From Myrica gale (taxonomy: Eukaryota > Streptophyta > Magnoliopsida > Fagales > Myricaceae): DNA of 64,000 bases. Position 1 is the stretch's first letter. Each line of letters opens with the position of its first letter. The translations under genes were made by a program, and so were the position numbers. Below, piece after piece: positions 24,098 to 35,811 of the stretch. The notes below the pieces were generated by a model. The model was given only the letters and a program-made list of their open reading frames with translations, did no database searches and was not told the origin of the DNA. The stretch is taken from assembly GCA_963930655.1 (NCBI GenBank), contig OZ005620.1:19473001-19537000 (forward strand), in the 5' to 3' direction.

Positions 24098-24445
24098 CTA
24101 GAGATTAAGTGGGAGTAATTTGAGATGCAAAGTATGTGAATCGAGTGAGTGGTTAAAATTATGGTTGGGGCCCGAGGATTGGTGGAGTATGGTATATGCC
24201 ATTATGGCTGGGGGTCCACTGAAAATTATGTACTTTAAGGGACGTGTACGGAGCTGATGTGTTCTAGGTCTATTCTCTGGCTCGTTTGCTGGGATTATGG
24301 TTTGTTGGCCAGGCAAGCTATGAAGCTGATCAAGCTTGAGTACTTTTGAATTCAGATACGAGTTTTGTTTGAGCTTGCATGTCCCCAGAATAATAAAGAC
24401 GATAATCATGAATGCAATTGCTGGAACTTTGATGATCAGCTTCAT
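24098..24445 (-). CDS. Candidate small secreted peptide precursor
   Basis: Single-exon 115-codon frame with a true ATG at 24445. Residues 1-22 (MKLIIKVPAIAFM then IIVFIIL) form a basic start plus hydrophobic stretch like a signal peptide or anchor. The rest is polar, rich in P, N, H and R, with two SGP motifs (IIFSGPPAIMAY and HQSSGPNHNFNH) near the C-terminus. A TATATAG motif lies about 120 bp upstream on the same strand. The layout fits a peptide-hormone precursor, and SGPN also occurs in CLE peptides, but the flanking residues do not match the CLE consensus, so I assign no family. It may be a chance frame. Confidence 0.35.
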   Translation of the reverse strand: MKLIIKVPAIAFMIIVFIILGTCKLKQNSYLNSKVLKLDQLHSLPGQQTIIPANEPENRPRTHQLRTRPLKYIIFSGPPAIMAYTILHQSSGPNHNFNHSLDSHTLHLKLLPLNL

Positions 24446-25649
24446 ACGCCTTCTCTATCTTTGGAATTGTAGAACTGAAAGCTCTGGTCTGCAGAACTGA
24501 TGATCTCACCCTTTTGTCTTTCCTGCTGACTTGAGCTATTCATAATTCACTGGATCAAGCTAGCTATATATTTAATTTGAACTTTTATCAAGGGATAGGT
24601 TTAGGGGTTTACAGGTTCGTTTCTGTTTGTTTTCATTGTGAAAAGTACTGTGAAACATAAGAAGCCAGCATAGGCCAATTATGCCCTACGAGGGACTGGC
24701 TTAGGGCCCTTGTCACAATATATTGTTGGCAGTGATTGACATATGCCTTTAGCGGTACAAGCTGCCGATACTCCAACCATAAAGTACTCTATAGGTGGAA
24801 GGAAAATGTTGAGGCTCTTCTAAATGTGTGATTGTTTGCATGATTGTTACTTTGGATAATTTTCCACCTCAAGTTGAAATTTTGCTTTCCTGCCAAGGAA
24901 AGTGTGGGATGGCAATGAGGTTTCGTGGAACAGAGGCTGCCGAACAAAGACTAGACCCTCAACAACCTAATATTAAATTGCCCTCGCCATTATTATTTTG
25001 ACCTTAATGCCTGGCCACCAATGATTTGGTGTTAAACAATTGTCCTCCTTGTCCCTATCTTTCCCTAGTTATTCCTTCGAAGCAGTTGGGTTGTATGGCG
25101 GCTGCATGAATTGTAACTTGCTTCCTTCTTCATTAGCAGCCTTGAAAAAGCGAGGACAATGGCTTAAATGACGTTAATAATTAGCATTATCGTCGCTATT
25201 AGCCTAATTATACTCGTTAAGTAGTTTAGTCTGATCCTCACCTGTTCTGGTCCATCATGAAGTCAGCTTATGAGCTAAAGTATGAAACTTCCAATTCCAT
25301 GCTTTCTTCTTTTAACAATCTCTCTCATCTTTTTCCTTTTCTTCGTGGGATCAGTGTGGCTAAAATATTGGACAAGCGTGCTTCTAATATAACACAAAGA
25401 CAGCCCACATGAAGTGTTGTTCTGGGGGCCACCATGATGTGAATTATGCAGTCCAAAATATGAGCTACAATTGGCCATTTTTGTTCCCATAGCTCTTAAA
25501 ATAATTTGTTTCTTTTAGCCGCATCAAAATCTTCCCCCATTTTTGTTCTTGAAATATGGACTGTCATGATCTCGTTGGTGCTTTCTTAGTAAGAAACCAA
25601 TTCCAGTACTAGTCATCCCATCAAAACAACGGGTCTTGATCAAAGTGCT

Positions 25650-25766
25650 AAGCAATAATATCATGTCTACATTTTTTAAGAAGGGGTAAGCAATAATATC
25701 ATGTCTCTCTTTTTGAGGGCAGTTAAGAGACAAAAAGAGAAGCTTACCCCTTCTTAAAAAATGTAG
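25650..25766. repeat. Perfect 25-bp inverted repeat overlapping a 19-bp direct repeat
   Basis: The arms 25667-25691 and 25742-25766 are exact reverse complements around a 50-bp loop. AAGCAATAATATCATGTCT occurs directly repeated at 25650-25668 and 25688-25706. The combination suggests a local template-switch rearrangement rather than a transposon; no TSD is seen. Confidence 0.8.
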
Positions 25767-25876
25767 GTTAAAGTAAAAGTATGGACCTGCAGATATTATC
25801 CCTCAAATATATATAAGTTGTTTTCTGGAACTAAATATTCCATCCGCTTCCCTTTTTAGTAAATTAGCTATCATAT

Positions 25877-25902
25877 ATATATATGTGTGTGTGTGTGTGT
25901 GT
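25877..25902. repeat. (AT)n(GT)n microsatellite
   Basis: Compound dinucleotide run of AT followed by GT. Confidence 0.85.
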
Positions 25903-26253
25903 TTTAATTTATTAATTAATCTTAATTAAGTTATGATTATGTGCTAATATAAGTGAGGTCTTACCTAAAATTGAACTCATTGTGACCAACCAGAGCAAGG
26001 GATCATGTTTGAAAAATGAATAAATAAAGTTTACCAGGTCTCCTAGCTTTGATCAACTTGAATAATCTTCATGATTTTGAAGTCGTGCATGGAGAACAAT
26101 ATTTGAAGTGTAAGGTTTGACAATGAATAAATGGATGCTCATACACCCTGGCTTTGAGTCCCATTGTAGTACTTAATGTAATCTTTTGGAGTAGGCACAT
26201 AAAAAATTCGGAAAGTGTAAACTTATTTCTAATCAACAGATCATGTTAGGAAT

Positions 26254-26552
26254 TCGTGAGAAGACCCCCTTAAACTAAATGGAAAGCTTCAAGAGAATAG
26301 AGATGAAGGCAGCAAGAAAAAATACTAGTACGATTATACCTATCAGAAGACCCCTTAAACTGACCTTTTTAGGTTGAATGTGTCTTGGTAATTATGCTAA
26401 TATCATGATTACTGTATCATTTTACATGTAAAATGGTTAAGTACTGATCAAGGGTGTTAAGTTACACTTTTGCTTGTTTTGGACTAATTGTATAGCTTGC
26501 TTTTTGGGATTAATGAAACTACTTACCATTTACCCAAAAAAAAATCGTGAGA
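26254..26552 (+). mobile_element. Probable 5'-truncated non-LTR retrotransposon tail
   Basis: TCGTGAGA occurs at 26254-26261 and again at 26545-26552, directly after an A9 tract. The segment ends TTACCATTTACCC plus poly(A) and looks like a LINE 3' UTR. It contains a degenerate internal repeat around AGACCCC(C)TTAAACT. No coding sequence remains. Confidence 0.4.
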
Positions 26553-27289
26553 TCAGACTAGCTGGGATATATATATATATGTAAATGCCATCATTTTCTC
26601 GAAAGAGGAATATTTTTTTGAATTTCATGTGAAGATAATACAATATAAAGAGTTTTACACTTCAACTAATTAACATATATATTCAACTAAGTTAATGAAA
26701 TACGTCACAATCCATTGTAGCTCAAAGGGTGGGAAAGTTCTTTTGATATATCAAAATTTCAGGTAGTGGGTAACATTAGGACCACCCTAAAGTTGAAACT
26801 TTTAAAGGAAAGAAGTATGAAACTTTTTCTACCAAAAAAAAAACAAAAATGCAGGTTGAATTCATGGATAAAGTCTCGAGTTATACAAGAAGAAAGGGAG
26901 AGGCATTTCTAATTTTAAATATGCGTGATTAACCCTAGTAGTATATCGAGGCACTATATACCACTAAAAACTATAGCGTCGACACCAATGATGTGCTATC
27001 CTGGCGTTATGTCATACCGTTCAGAATTACTCCAAATGCCAAGAAGAGACTGATTCTGATCATATAATAATTACAGTCCAAAGTGGTTGGTTGATGGCTT
27101 CCAAGGAAAATCAAGCAATAATCATGAAGTAGAGGATTATATGAAAAGTGATTGTAGCAATGGTCCTTCGACCATTCAGCCATCATTTTTTTTTTAAAAT
27201 CAATTGGTGTCAGAAACCGTCACTCAAAATTTTTATGGCATTTGATATCGTATCCAGCGGGCCTGCTCTAAGGGCTCTCGTAGGGAAAG

Positions 27290-27420
27290 TGTTGGAAGTC
27301 CCACATTGCTAGAGAAACTAGTCAATGTGCTCCTTATAAGGTTGTGACATCCCTCACTCCTTAAAGCGTCTTTTGGAGTTGAGTTAGGCCCACCTTTCAC
27401 ATATTGTGTAAATTCTAATA
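27290..27420 (+). repeat. 5' LTR of TRIM element
   Basis: Starts TGTTGGAAGTCCCACATTGC and ends AAATTCTAATA. Seven single-base differences from the 3' LTR by eye, all transitions. Confidence 0.88.
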
Positions 27421-27432
27421 TGGTATCAGAGC
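27421..27432 (+). other. TRIM primer-binding site
   Basis: TGGTATCAGAGC directly after the LTR, complementary to the 3' end of initiator tRNA-Met. Confidence 0.88.
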
Positions 27433-28497
27433 AATATTCCTAGTTTGTGGTCCCACCGTCACTCGTTTCCACGTGTTGGCTTGGATGTCCTCCTGCCAGT
27501 GGCGGAACCAGGATCAAAATTCATGGGTGTCAAACTTTAAAGGCGAAATGACAAAAAAAAAAATCTTTCGTAATGCAAAATATTGTCTTAGAGGTACAAT
27601 GTCGAAAATTAAGAACAAAAAACATTAAAAATATTGGAATACATGTACCGTAATATGTACTGCGACTGAGAAGTGATAATTGGATCATACGAGTTTACAT
27701 CTTCCGAAAAAGTTGCAAAATGACTTCGTTCTCAATAGTTTTAAAAACTTATTGCTCGATATACACTAACATGCAATCATTCATCTATTTATCTCTCATA
27801 TTATTACCAAATCACTCTTTATGATTTAATCTAAGTTAATTCCCTACTAATTTTAAAACTTTAGAACAAATTACAGATGATTATGATGATTGAAATCTTT
27901 ATGTCACTAGGGGTTGTCTTTCTTACATTTTTTGGTTACTACCTAGAGAGTAAAGTCTCTTTTTTTCTCCTTTTTTTCTTTTGACAAAAGGTTACTGGGA
28001 TGCATTTGTAATTTACTTTCTCTAGGTTCTATGGATTTGGAATTGAAGGATATTCACATTCTCCAAAGCAACTTCCACACAGAGAGCAACAATTGATGAC
28101 AAACCATGCTCTAAATAATAAAAACAAAATTTTCAGGATAAACAAGATTTAGTAAAAGAGTTCATTAGATAAACATATCCCAAAAGTGGTCAGAACTTTG
28201 TTTTGGCCTATACAATGATCCTAAACAAGCACAACATTTTTTTAGGTCTCTAATAAAAATGAAGAAACAAATCAATATAGGGAGAAAAAAATGAAGTGGT
28301 CTTGATTGTGAAAAAATAGGAGCAAAGAGTAAATAATTTTTTACTAACATAAATTTAGTAAGATGGCAGGAAGTTACCCCTCGATTGAAGAACTTGTAAT
28401 CGATGCAAAACAAAAAATTATAATAACTGTATATTTGTCTTAATTATTATGTAACACTAAGAACAAAATCAATGTATAAGAAAAAAATATTTTAGAT

Positions 28498-28542
28498 CTG
28501 ATACCCATTAAGTCTATTTGGCCTGAACTTAATGGGTATCGG
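28498..28542. repeat. Hairpin-forming inverted repeat in the hAT element
   Basis: GATACCCATTAAG and CTTAATGGGTATC form 13-bp arms around a short loop. GATACCCAT is reused in the larger palindrome at 28604. Confidence 0.7.
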
Positions 28543-28603
28543 ACTTGGTTAATTTATAAAGAAAAATAAAAAAACAAAAAAATTACATTAAAAAATTTTT
28601 TTG

Positions 28604-28643
28604 GGGGGTGCGATGGGTATCGGCCGATACCCATCGCACCCCC
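28604..28643. repeat. 40-bp perfect palindrome
   Basis: GGGGGTGCGATGGGTATCGG is followed immediately by its exact reverse complement, with no spacer, 15 bp inside the right end of the hAT element. It could extrude as a cruciform. Confidence 0.9.
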
Positions 28644-28682
28644 TTGCTTCCGCCCCTGCCTCCTGCCACACGTGAGGGGGCG

Positions 28683-28813
28683 TGTTGGAAGTTCCACATT
28701 GCTAGAGAAACTAGTCAATGTGCTCCTTATAAGGTTGTGACATCTCTCACTCCTTAAGGCGTCTTTTGGAGTTAAGTTAGACCCACTTTTCACATATTGT
28801 ATAAATTCTAATA
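28683..28813 (+). repeat. 3' LTR of TRIM element
   Basis: Starts TGTTGGAAGTTCCACATTGC; same length as the 5' LTR. Confidence 0.88.
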
Positions 28814-28818
28814 GAAGG

Positions 28819-29161
28819 CATTGTGGAACTCTAATAATCTCTCCCTCACAATGATGCTTCTATGACTCAAACCACATGACCTTCTGACTCTCTGATACCA
28901 CTGATCGAACCCTTGATGAGCATGTTATTCCTCTCAAAACTAATTCTTGTCAAGAGAGTATCACTTAAGTCTTATATAACATTCGATATCTCACCTAATG
29001 ACATGTTCTAAGAGCGCTTATCGAAAGCAGTATCGTGAAACTCTGACAACAATTTATAATGACAATCTTGGAGAGCTTTGTCCAAGACATTTAAGATGGG
29101 TAGCTTCGTTTGTACTTTTGTGCAATGACATTTCTTGGGAGAAGAGCACTTTCTCTTGTCC
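28819..29161. other. Spacer between TRIM and second hAT element
   Basis: Nothing recognisable; no ORF of note. Confidence 0.4.
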
Positions 29162-29656
29162 TTCATATACAGTGGCGGACGCAGGGGGTGGCAAGCCAGG
29201 GCAGTTGCCCCCTTATTTTTGTAATTTTTTTATACGTGTTTGGCCCTAGGCGGGCTAGGCCCGCCCATTTTCCTTAGCCCACCCCTTGGCTAGCCCCCTT
29301 TTTTTAATTACCAAAGGGTGAAATAGTGAAGCAATGTTGTTTCACCCTTTTTTAAAAAAAAAACATATACAGAAACACGTCAACTTACCAGCCCGTCTCT
29401 ATCCCCTTCCCAACGTCTCCCCCCAGCGAACCCAGTTACCTAGCCCCTCTCCTCCACGACTCTCCACCTCCAGCCTCTCCTCTACGGCACCACCGACGGC
29501 GGAGACCTCTCAAGCCTCAACTCCTCCTCCACCGGACCCCTCTCCTCTCAGCCTCTCTTTCTTTCTCCTAGGATCTCTCTCTCTCTCTCTCTCTCAGTGC
29601 TGCCTGGGAGTTTGCCCTCCCTCCACTTGAGTCCTGGTTCCGCCACTATTCATATA
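29162..29656. mobile_element. Non-autonomous hAT element (CAGTGGCGG family)
   Basis: The element 29170-29648 (479 bp) starts CAGTGGCGGACGCAGG and ends CCTGGTTCCGCCACTA, with perfect 8-bp TSDs TTCATATA (29162-29169, 29649-29656). GC-rich ends resemble the left part of the 52285 element. The plus-strand frame 29334-29630 is proline/serine-rich low complexity ending in a CT repeat, not a gene. Confidence 0.85.
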
Positions 29657-32600
29657 TAGGGGGCTTCATTCCCTTGCAAACTCGTCTTTTCGTCTTGACT
29701 AGGTGATAGTACAATTATGGAGAACTATTTTCTCACTTTAATATTCATGCTTACACGGATCCTATGATCTATTGGTTATTATACCGTGGGGGCATATTTC
29801 CTACTTTCTAATAATCTGTTTCAAGAAGTCCACGCCGGTGGTGGCGCCATTGGGAGGGGAACTCTGACAGCCCTGCAGGAACCCCTACCATGAGAAGGTT
29901 ACAAAGGTAGACATCACTGGGCCACAAAACCAGGGTTACATTCTCAAGAGTCTATATCGAAATGGCACCCATCACTGAGTAGTGGCTGCTGCAGTAGTAC
30001 TAGTACTGATTGCAGTCAAATTAGTTGTGGTAGCCTGACACTCGAATTTGAACTAGTGAACTAGATTTCAACCATTTGTTTTATTTTGCTCGATCTCTCA
30101 GTGTCCGTCATAATCCTCCGAGTCCATATCTACATACGAGGCAGTACCAATTAAAGGGTAAAAATACAAACCTACTCGGTAGCTTAATTGATATTCAAAA
30201 TGGCCAGCGAGAGCAATTGGTAAATCGTGAAAGAAAAGTGGAAGAGAAATCATAGGAAAGACCTTTGTTTGTGCCAGGTGCCAAATATCCAATATAGGTC
30301 GACCAAGCTGCATTATTGCTAGTGCGCATGTTAAAAAGAAACTAACCTTAACGAAAAGGCCATAAAGTAAAGAAAGAAGAAGCAGCTAGCAGAAGTACTA
30401 ATTAAGTTTGACCCGGCCTGTTCCAGAAGCCTTAGCAAGTGGGCGCGCGTTTTGTGCAAATTCTCTACCACATATGCAAGGAGGATGTTTGGACACGCGG
30501 CAAAGACACCCCCATTGAAAAAGACAAGAAGTACGTACTGTCCTCAACTGAGGGCCGGGGCTTCCAGGATTCATCGAGGGATCGAACATGACCAACTGGA
30601 TGGTCCACCCTTTGTTAGCCCTACCATGTATTTAAGTATCAGAAAATATCATCTACACCAACGGCCAACCTACCTTGATATCTATCCCCTCTCCCTTGCC
30701 CTCTTCGATCGATCACTATTATAAGAACTTCAATGATTACAGAATCCCCGTAATCTGTTGTTTTATATTTCAAGACCTACTCCAAATTTGTTGGAGGAGT
30801 TCACGAGTCGACGATGTTGAAAATTATAACTAAAATATGAATATTTATGGATATGAATTATTAGGTGGAGAAAAGAATTCAGTAATTACCAACTCATTAA
30901 GTAAATTTGAAATAACTCTTAATTATAATAAGTTTAGTTGGTTTAATTTTATAGTCGACCAAGTTGGGTTCGATCATATTAAAAAAAATGATAAAATGAG
31001 AGGTTAATTTGAGATATCTTTATCATATTTGGCACTTCTGTTCTTGTAAATGCATATGGAAGTTGTTGGGTGATCTCGATATATAAGAATGGAGTCTCCC
31101 CGGAGAAAAATCAAAGTGAGGAAAACCCCGCGCATGCTTCCAGTTGGGGTCTTAGCAATATATTGTTGACTCTACCTTAGCCAAACAGCCTAAATGCTTC
31201 TTTAGTCCCTAAGTTTTGACTTATTTAAATAAATAGTCCTTGAGTTTATAATTTTTATCAAACAAGTTCTTTTAAATTTCTATGTATAAAAAATTGAAAA
31301 AAATTATAAGTCACGTTATTTTAGTTTTGAGTGAAACATGTCAACTTATGATTTTGACTTGTGAACCATTAACTTTAAGAATGAAATTTTAAGAGAAATA
31401 CTTTTTTTAACAAAATTATAAATTCAGATACGATCAATTTAAAAACCGAAGGCAATTTATCAAAAAGGGTTAAAATCTAAGGTCGAAATGAGTATTTACT
31501 CAAGACTCAAGAATCTTCGAACGTTCTTGACCATAAACTTGTTATAGACTTATAAAATTATTCGTTTATTTTACTTTCTTGTTTTTTTGTCTCGAGTTAT
31601 TATTATTATTATTGTGCTAAACGATCGTTTTGCATCACAATAGGATGTAACGACACAAGGAATTAATAACTAGAAATATATGTTTTTTTCAAAAAGAAAA
31701 GAAATAATGAAGCCCCAAATTCCCTTGTGACCAATGGATACACAGTGTACTTAATTTGGGGATCTCTACAGGGTCATATATATAAGTCAATCAGGAAACC
31801 TGACTGCTACAGCATGAAGAAAGGTCACCGGCCAAAATGCGTGGATGGACTTCGAGTGCCACAATTAAAGAAGAGTCTCGTGCACTAGGCTTTTAAAATT
31901 CGAATGCCTTGAAGTCCTAAAAATAGAATTGTGGCTTCTATATACGTACCCTGTCCTTTTCTTTGTGTGCCTGTATCTGTTTTGTGTGAAATGTTAACTC
32001 TTAGTAGTTGTTTTGGGCCATCAGTCAAGGCCAAGTTAAAGGTAATCTAAAGTTTGGAATCGGACAAAAAAGTTCTTCAGCAATAACCAAAATCAATGAC
32101 TTCATTTCTTCTTTTTTTGGAAAAGGAAAACAGAATATTTATCAAGTTTTGATCGGCAAGATTTTCCATGGAAAAAATAATAATAAAATTGCTCTATACC
32201 ATTAATTATCTTTTTAGCATTAGAAGGACTAAATCATCAATCTTTCTTGACAACAATATCGATCATTGGGTGGCTTCTAGAATACTTTAAATATGATTTA
32301 AAATATATTACTTAATTCCAAATGAAATTAGACATCCCATATGCCTCTAATCTCTAATTTAATCAAACAATTCAAGGGGGAAGATAATTTTAAGTAGATT
32401 AAAATACTTCCAAGATTTCAAGATATATCTTCCCCCTATTAAACTCTTTTCCTCCTCTTCCCTTGCACGAAAGGTAAGTCACCGACAGGCCAGACTAAAG
32501 TCAATGGAAATGACAAAAACTAAAGAGAAATAGAAGTCCAGGTCTCTTGTCTGATATGGGGATATGTACATCTGTTCAACAAATGAGTTTTCTTTTCCTT

Positions 32601-34714
32601 TTTTTCTTTACCCCTCAAGGAACAGAAAAGCTTGTTGATCTGATTTTTAAAATAAGAAGAGTAAACATGCACGTTTGTTTAATAGAATAGTATTTGCTGT
32701 CTTGTCAATTACAAGAGGATTCTTGGCGACTTTTGCTGCATTTTGCCATTGAGAGACAAATCTATTGAAAGCTACTCTTTTGTGGGTATATATAAATTTG
32801 CTGTACGAATTATTTTCTACTAAGTAGGCTGCTCTGTCTGATATGGGGATATGTACATCTGTTCAACAAAAGAGTTTTCTTTTCCTTTTTTTCTTTACCC
32901 CCTCAAGGAACAGAAAAGCTTGTTGATCTGATTTTTAAAATAAGAAGAGTAAACATGCACGTTTGCTTAATAGAATAGTATTTGCTGTCTTGTCAATTAC
33001 AAGAGGATTTTTGGCGACTTTTGCTGCATTTTGCCATTGGAGGATTAAAGAAAATCCCGTTTCTATAAGAGACAAATCTATTGAAAGCTACTCTTTTGTG
33101 GGTATATATAAATTTGCTGTAGGAATTATTTTCTACTAAGTAGGCTGCTTGACCAGGGATCTTGGTTTCATAAAGAGAAAAAAGATTTTGGGGTCAGAAA
33201 GTATCCAAGTTGTAGACGTTGTAGTGTATCTCCTGGGACTTCTATGCTGCAACTTTCAAGAGATGGCAATTAACTTTCAGGAATTTCAAGGGACAAGGAC
33301 CATCGTTTTGGGTTCCTTTTTTTCCTTTTTCCCTCGAGCAGTTTGCGTCATGAGCAGTAATGCATTACATCCATATAGCATTAAATATATAATAGTAAAT
33401 TATAAATACCCAATCATTTTGATCACTTGATGAATTCCTGCATGCATGCATGTACCCGATCCAAATAATACAACCCTCTTTGAAGATTAAATATATATCC
33501 TTTTAGCTATTTAGCTAGCCTAGCTAGACAAAAGAATAGCCTTTTAGCAATATTAATCCTAATTCCTAGACATAGCTAGCTAGCTATAGTTGATCCTCCA
33601 TGAATCGAACTGAAATCTCCCTTTTTAATCAACTTGTCCTACCACCATAGATGGTTGTTTTTCTCTGCATATATACCTAATTTCTTCCACGCTTTGCACA
33701 AAATACGATGACAGGTAGAAGAAGTTAACCAAACCATGATCTTTCTCTTGACTCGTGCTAGCTTTACATGACACAAGCACGATTTCATTATCTTTTAGCA
33801 CTTCACATTAACTAACAAATACTCAGAATTTGGGGACCTATAAGAGTAATTAAGATGCTTATATATGAAAACTCCAAGAAAACACCATCTTCGGAGATTC
33901 AAGATCATCAAGAAAACCAAAAGAGATTATAGATCATACTGCGCTCATATATAACTACTGTAACGGCTAATATATATGCAGATGGCATTGTTTAATTTTG
34001 TAAGAAAGAATATATAGAACTAGGAGGGGGCTGTAAAGACGAGAGAGGTGCATGTGTTTCAGTTTCATCAGATAAGCGCACAAGGGCCGGTCTAACCCAA
34101 AATGCCTCAATTCTCAAGCCCAAATCCTATCGGATAGGCCAATTAAGCATTGGACCTGGGGTGGTTTACCCGGCAGACCAGAATCAGATAAGACCCAGTT
34201 AACTCATCTACAGAATTTGAAAAGACCGTGAGTTTTACAACGAGGAGCTGCCACACATTCAGAAATTCACGGACGATGTTAGGTCAGCAATAGCCATCAT
34301 GCGTGAGATTCCTCATCCCTACAGGACAAATCAATTTGGGACCCTGATCAAGAAGCAGCACAAAAAATTGGTCCCCTATTACGTACTCCACCATTGAGTC
34401 ACGTCCTTTGGCTAAAATGCGCACCTAACTTCAATTTCCATGGTTAATACAAAAGTACTTTGGTCTCTAGCGAAGAAATTCATCAAGGAGCTGGGTCGAC
34501 ATGGTAAGTCTTCTACCAAAGAAAAGATACGGTCCTATGGTCCCCTTCCAATTTGCACCACACAGCCATAGCCATCATCAAATAAAAAGTTCAGCAACAT
34601 TAACGCGCACGCAAAGCTTGTAGAAAGTGCGTTCCTTGGAATTATGGGAGTGCCCCAAAGTTCCACCAAGGAAATTGAAAGGTGTTTTCAATGTCATGAA
34701 GGTTGGTAGGGCCA
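29657..34714. other. Long intergenic region
   Basis: AT-rich, no supported gene. It holds the 32548-33149 tandem duplication. The right end, just left of the 34720 transposon, was probably part of the upstream region of the phosphoglycerate-mutase-like gene before the insertion. Confidence 0.5.
32548..33149. repeat. Tandem duplication of about 290 bp
   Basis: Copy 1 32548-32834 and copy 2 32835-33149 run from TGTCTGATATGGGGATATG to AAGTAGGCTGCT with few differences. Copy 2 has about 28 extra bases (containing AAAGAAAATCCCG, near 33043-33070), so copy 1 has lost or copy 2 gained that segment. Recent, non-coding. Confidence 0.9.
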
Positions 34715-34719
34715 CTCGT

Positions 34720-34905
34720 GGACTCGGATTCCCTCCTAAGAGGGAATCACCGAGTACGTCCTAACCAGCCGTCGGATGAGTGACAGTGAATTAATGAACT
34801 CATCCGACGGCCGGTATTAAAAATACGTTAAAAAAATCAAAATGAAAGAAACGGAAGTTGGACGACGCGTTAACTGGTAACGATATTAAAACTCACCGTT
34901 TCACT
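34720..34905. repeat. Left terminal inverted repeat
   Basis: Contains internal hairpins: TTCCCTC..GAGGGAA near the tip and CCGTCGGATGAG..CTCATCCGACGG further in. Its inverted partner is 41152-41337. Confidence 0.8.
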
Positions 34906-35594
34906 CCCTCCCATTTTCGAAACTCCAGAGCGATGCGCGCGCAGCCTTGTGCACAAGCCGCGCGCGACAGAGCCCTCGCACACGCTTAGTCGCTGGAATA
35001 GGATTTGACAAGCTTTTCCTGTTTTGTGTACTAAAATGAGAAATCTTAAATGAAAGATGTTCTAACCATTAGCTGAAAAGTGAATTAACTTTCTACTTTC
35101 TCTTTATAGTTTTTCCTACGTGAAAAAGACAAGGGTTGGCTGTCACAAGATTTTGGAGCTTATCTCCACTATAACTATTTATAGCAGAAAGGCAACAAAC
35201 AATAATGAAGAATATCCTACCCAGTAAGTGCATAAATATTGAACCCAGCAAGTGCATAAATTTTCAACCCAGCAACATGTTCTAAGTTATCAATAAGCAA
35301 TCTTAATCAGGGCACCAAGGTCCCAGAAGTATGCACCAATCTACCAGCCTAAAAAGACAAGAGATGTACACATTTGAACTAAAGCAGAATTTGGAAGGGC
35401 TGCAGGCACAGTATAAAATGGTTGCAGTAAAAAAGCATATAGTTGGCTTGTCACGCGCGCCCCGCGCGCACGACAAGTCAAACTCTATTTTGGCACAGAG
35501 ATTGTTTTCTCTCCTCCAGTGAAGGGTATTTCTTAACATTTCGAAAAGCATCATTGACCTTGAACTCTTTAGCCCTCAAAAACTTCGTTAGTAT

Positions 35595-35811
35595 TATGAA
35601 GGTTTGATCAAAAACCACCACACTCAATCGTGGTGAGTATAGTTCTATTTATATTCAATATGAATAATTACAAAGTAGGAAACTAGAATCAATTTGTACA
35701 ATACAATTCCTATAATTAAGGTACAAGATATGGAGCCTTGAATCAAGGCGTAATTCCTATAATTAAGCTAGAGGATACTAAGCCGTGAATCAAGGCATAG
35801 TTTCCTTAACA
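35595..35811 (-). repeat. 3' LTR of young copia element
   Basis: On the sense strand it begins TGTTAAGGAAACTATGCC and ends AAACCTTCATA. It also supplies the last codons of the polyprotein frame. Confidence 0.93.

Larger units (their letters stand above)
24446..27284. other. Intergenic DNA
   Basis: AT-rich, without a supported gene. It holds the separately listed inverted repeat (25650-25766), a dinucleotide repeat and a probable LINE tail. Confidence 0.5.
27489..28666. mobile_element. Non-autonomous hAT element inside the TRIM
   Basis: The element 27497-28658 (1162 bp) is flanked by perfect 8-bp TSDs CCTCCTGC (27489-27496, 28659-28666). Termini: CAGTGGCGGAACCAGG at the left and, read inward from the right, CAGGGGCGGAAGCAAG. 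The subterminal AGGCGAAATGACA also occurs inverted near the right end of the element at 52285-53903, so they belong to one family. No transposase frame is visible. Confidence 0.88.
27285..28818 (+). mobile_element. TRIM-type LTR retrotransposon split by an hAT element
   Basis: Two 131-bp LTRs (27290-27420 and 28683-28813) flank a non-coding interior. TGGTATCAGAGC at 27421-27432 is the initiator tRNA-Met primer site, and a purine-rich GTGAGGGGG precedes the 3' LTR. The flanks are GAAAG and GAAGG (5 bp, one mismatch). Without the hAT insertion (27497-28658 plus one TSD copy) the interior is only about 90 bp, fitting a TRIM. No protein-coding capacity; TRIMs move with enzymes from other elements. 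Confidence 0.85.

Noticed and set aside
24098..24445. Calling the small frame a CLE peptide
   Set aside because: Only S-G-P-N matches; the rest of the 12-residue CLE consensus, including the leading Arg and the Pro/His positions, does not fit.
29334..29630. Pro/Ser-rich 98-codon frame
   Set aside because: Inside a non-autonomous hAT element, low complexity and ending in a CT microsatellite.
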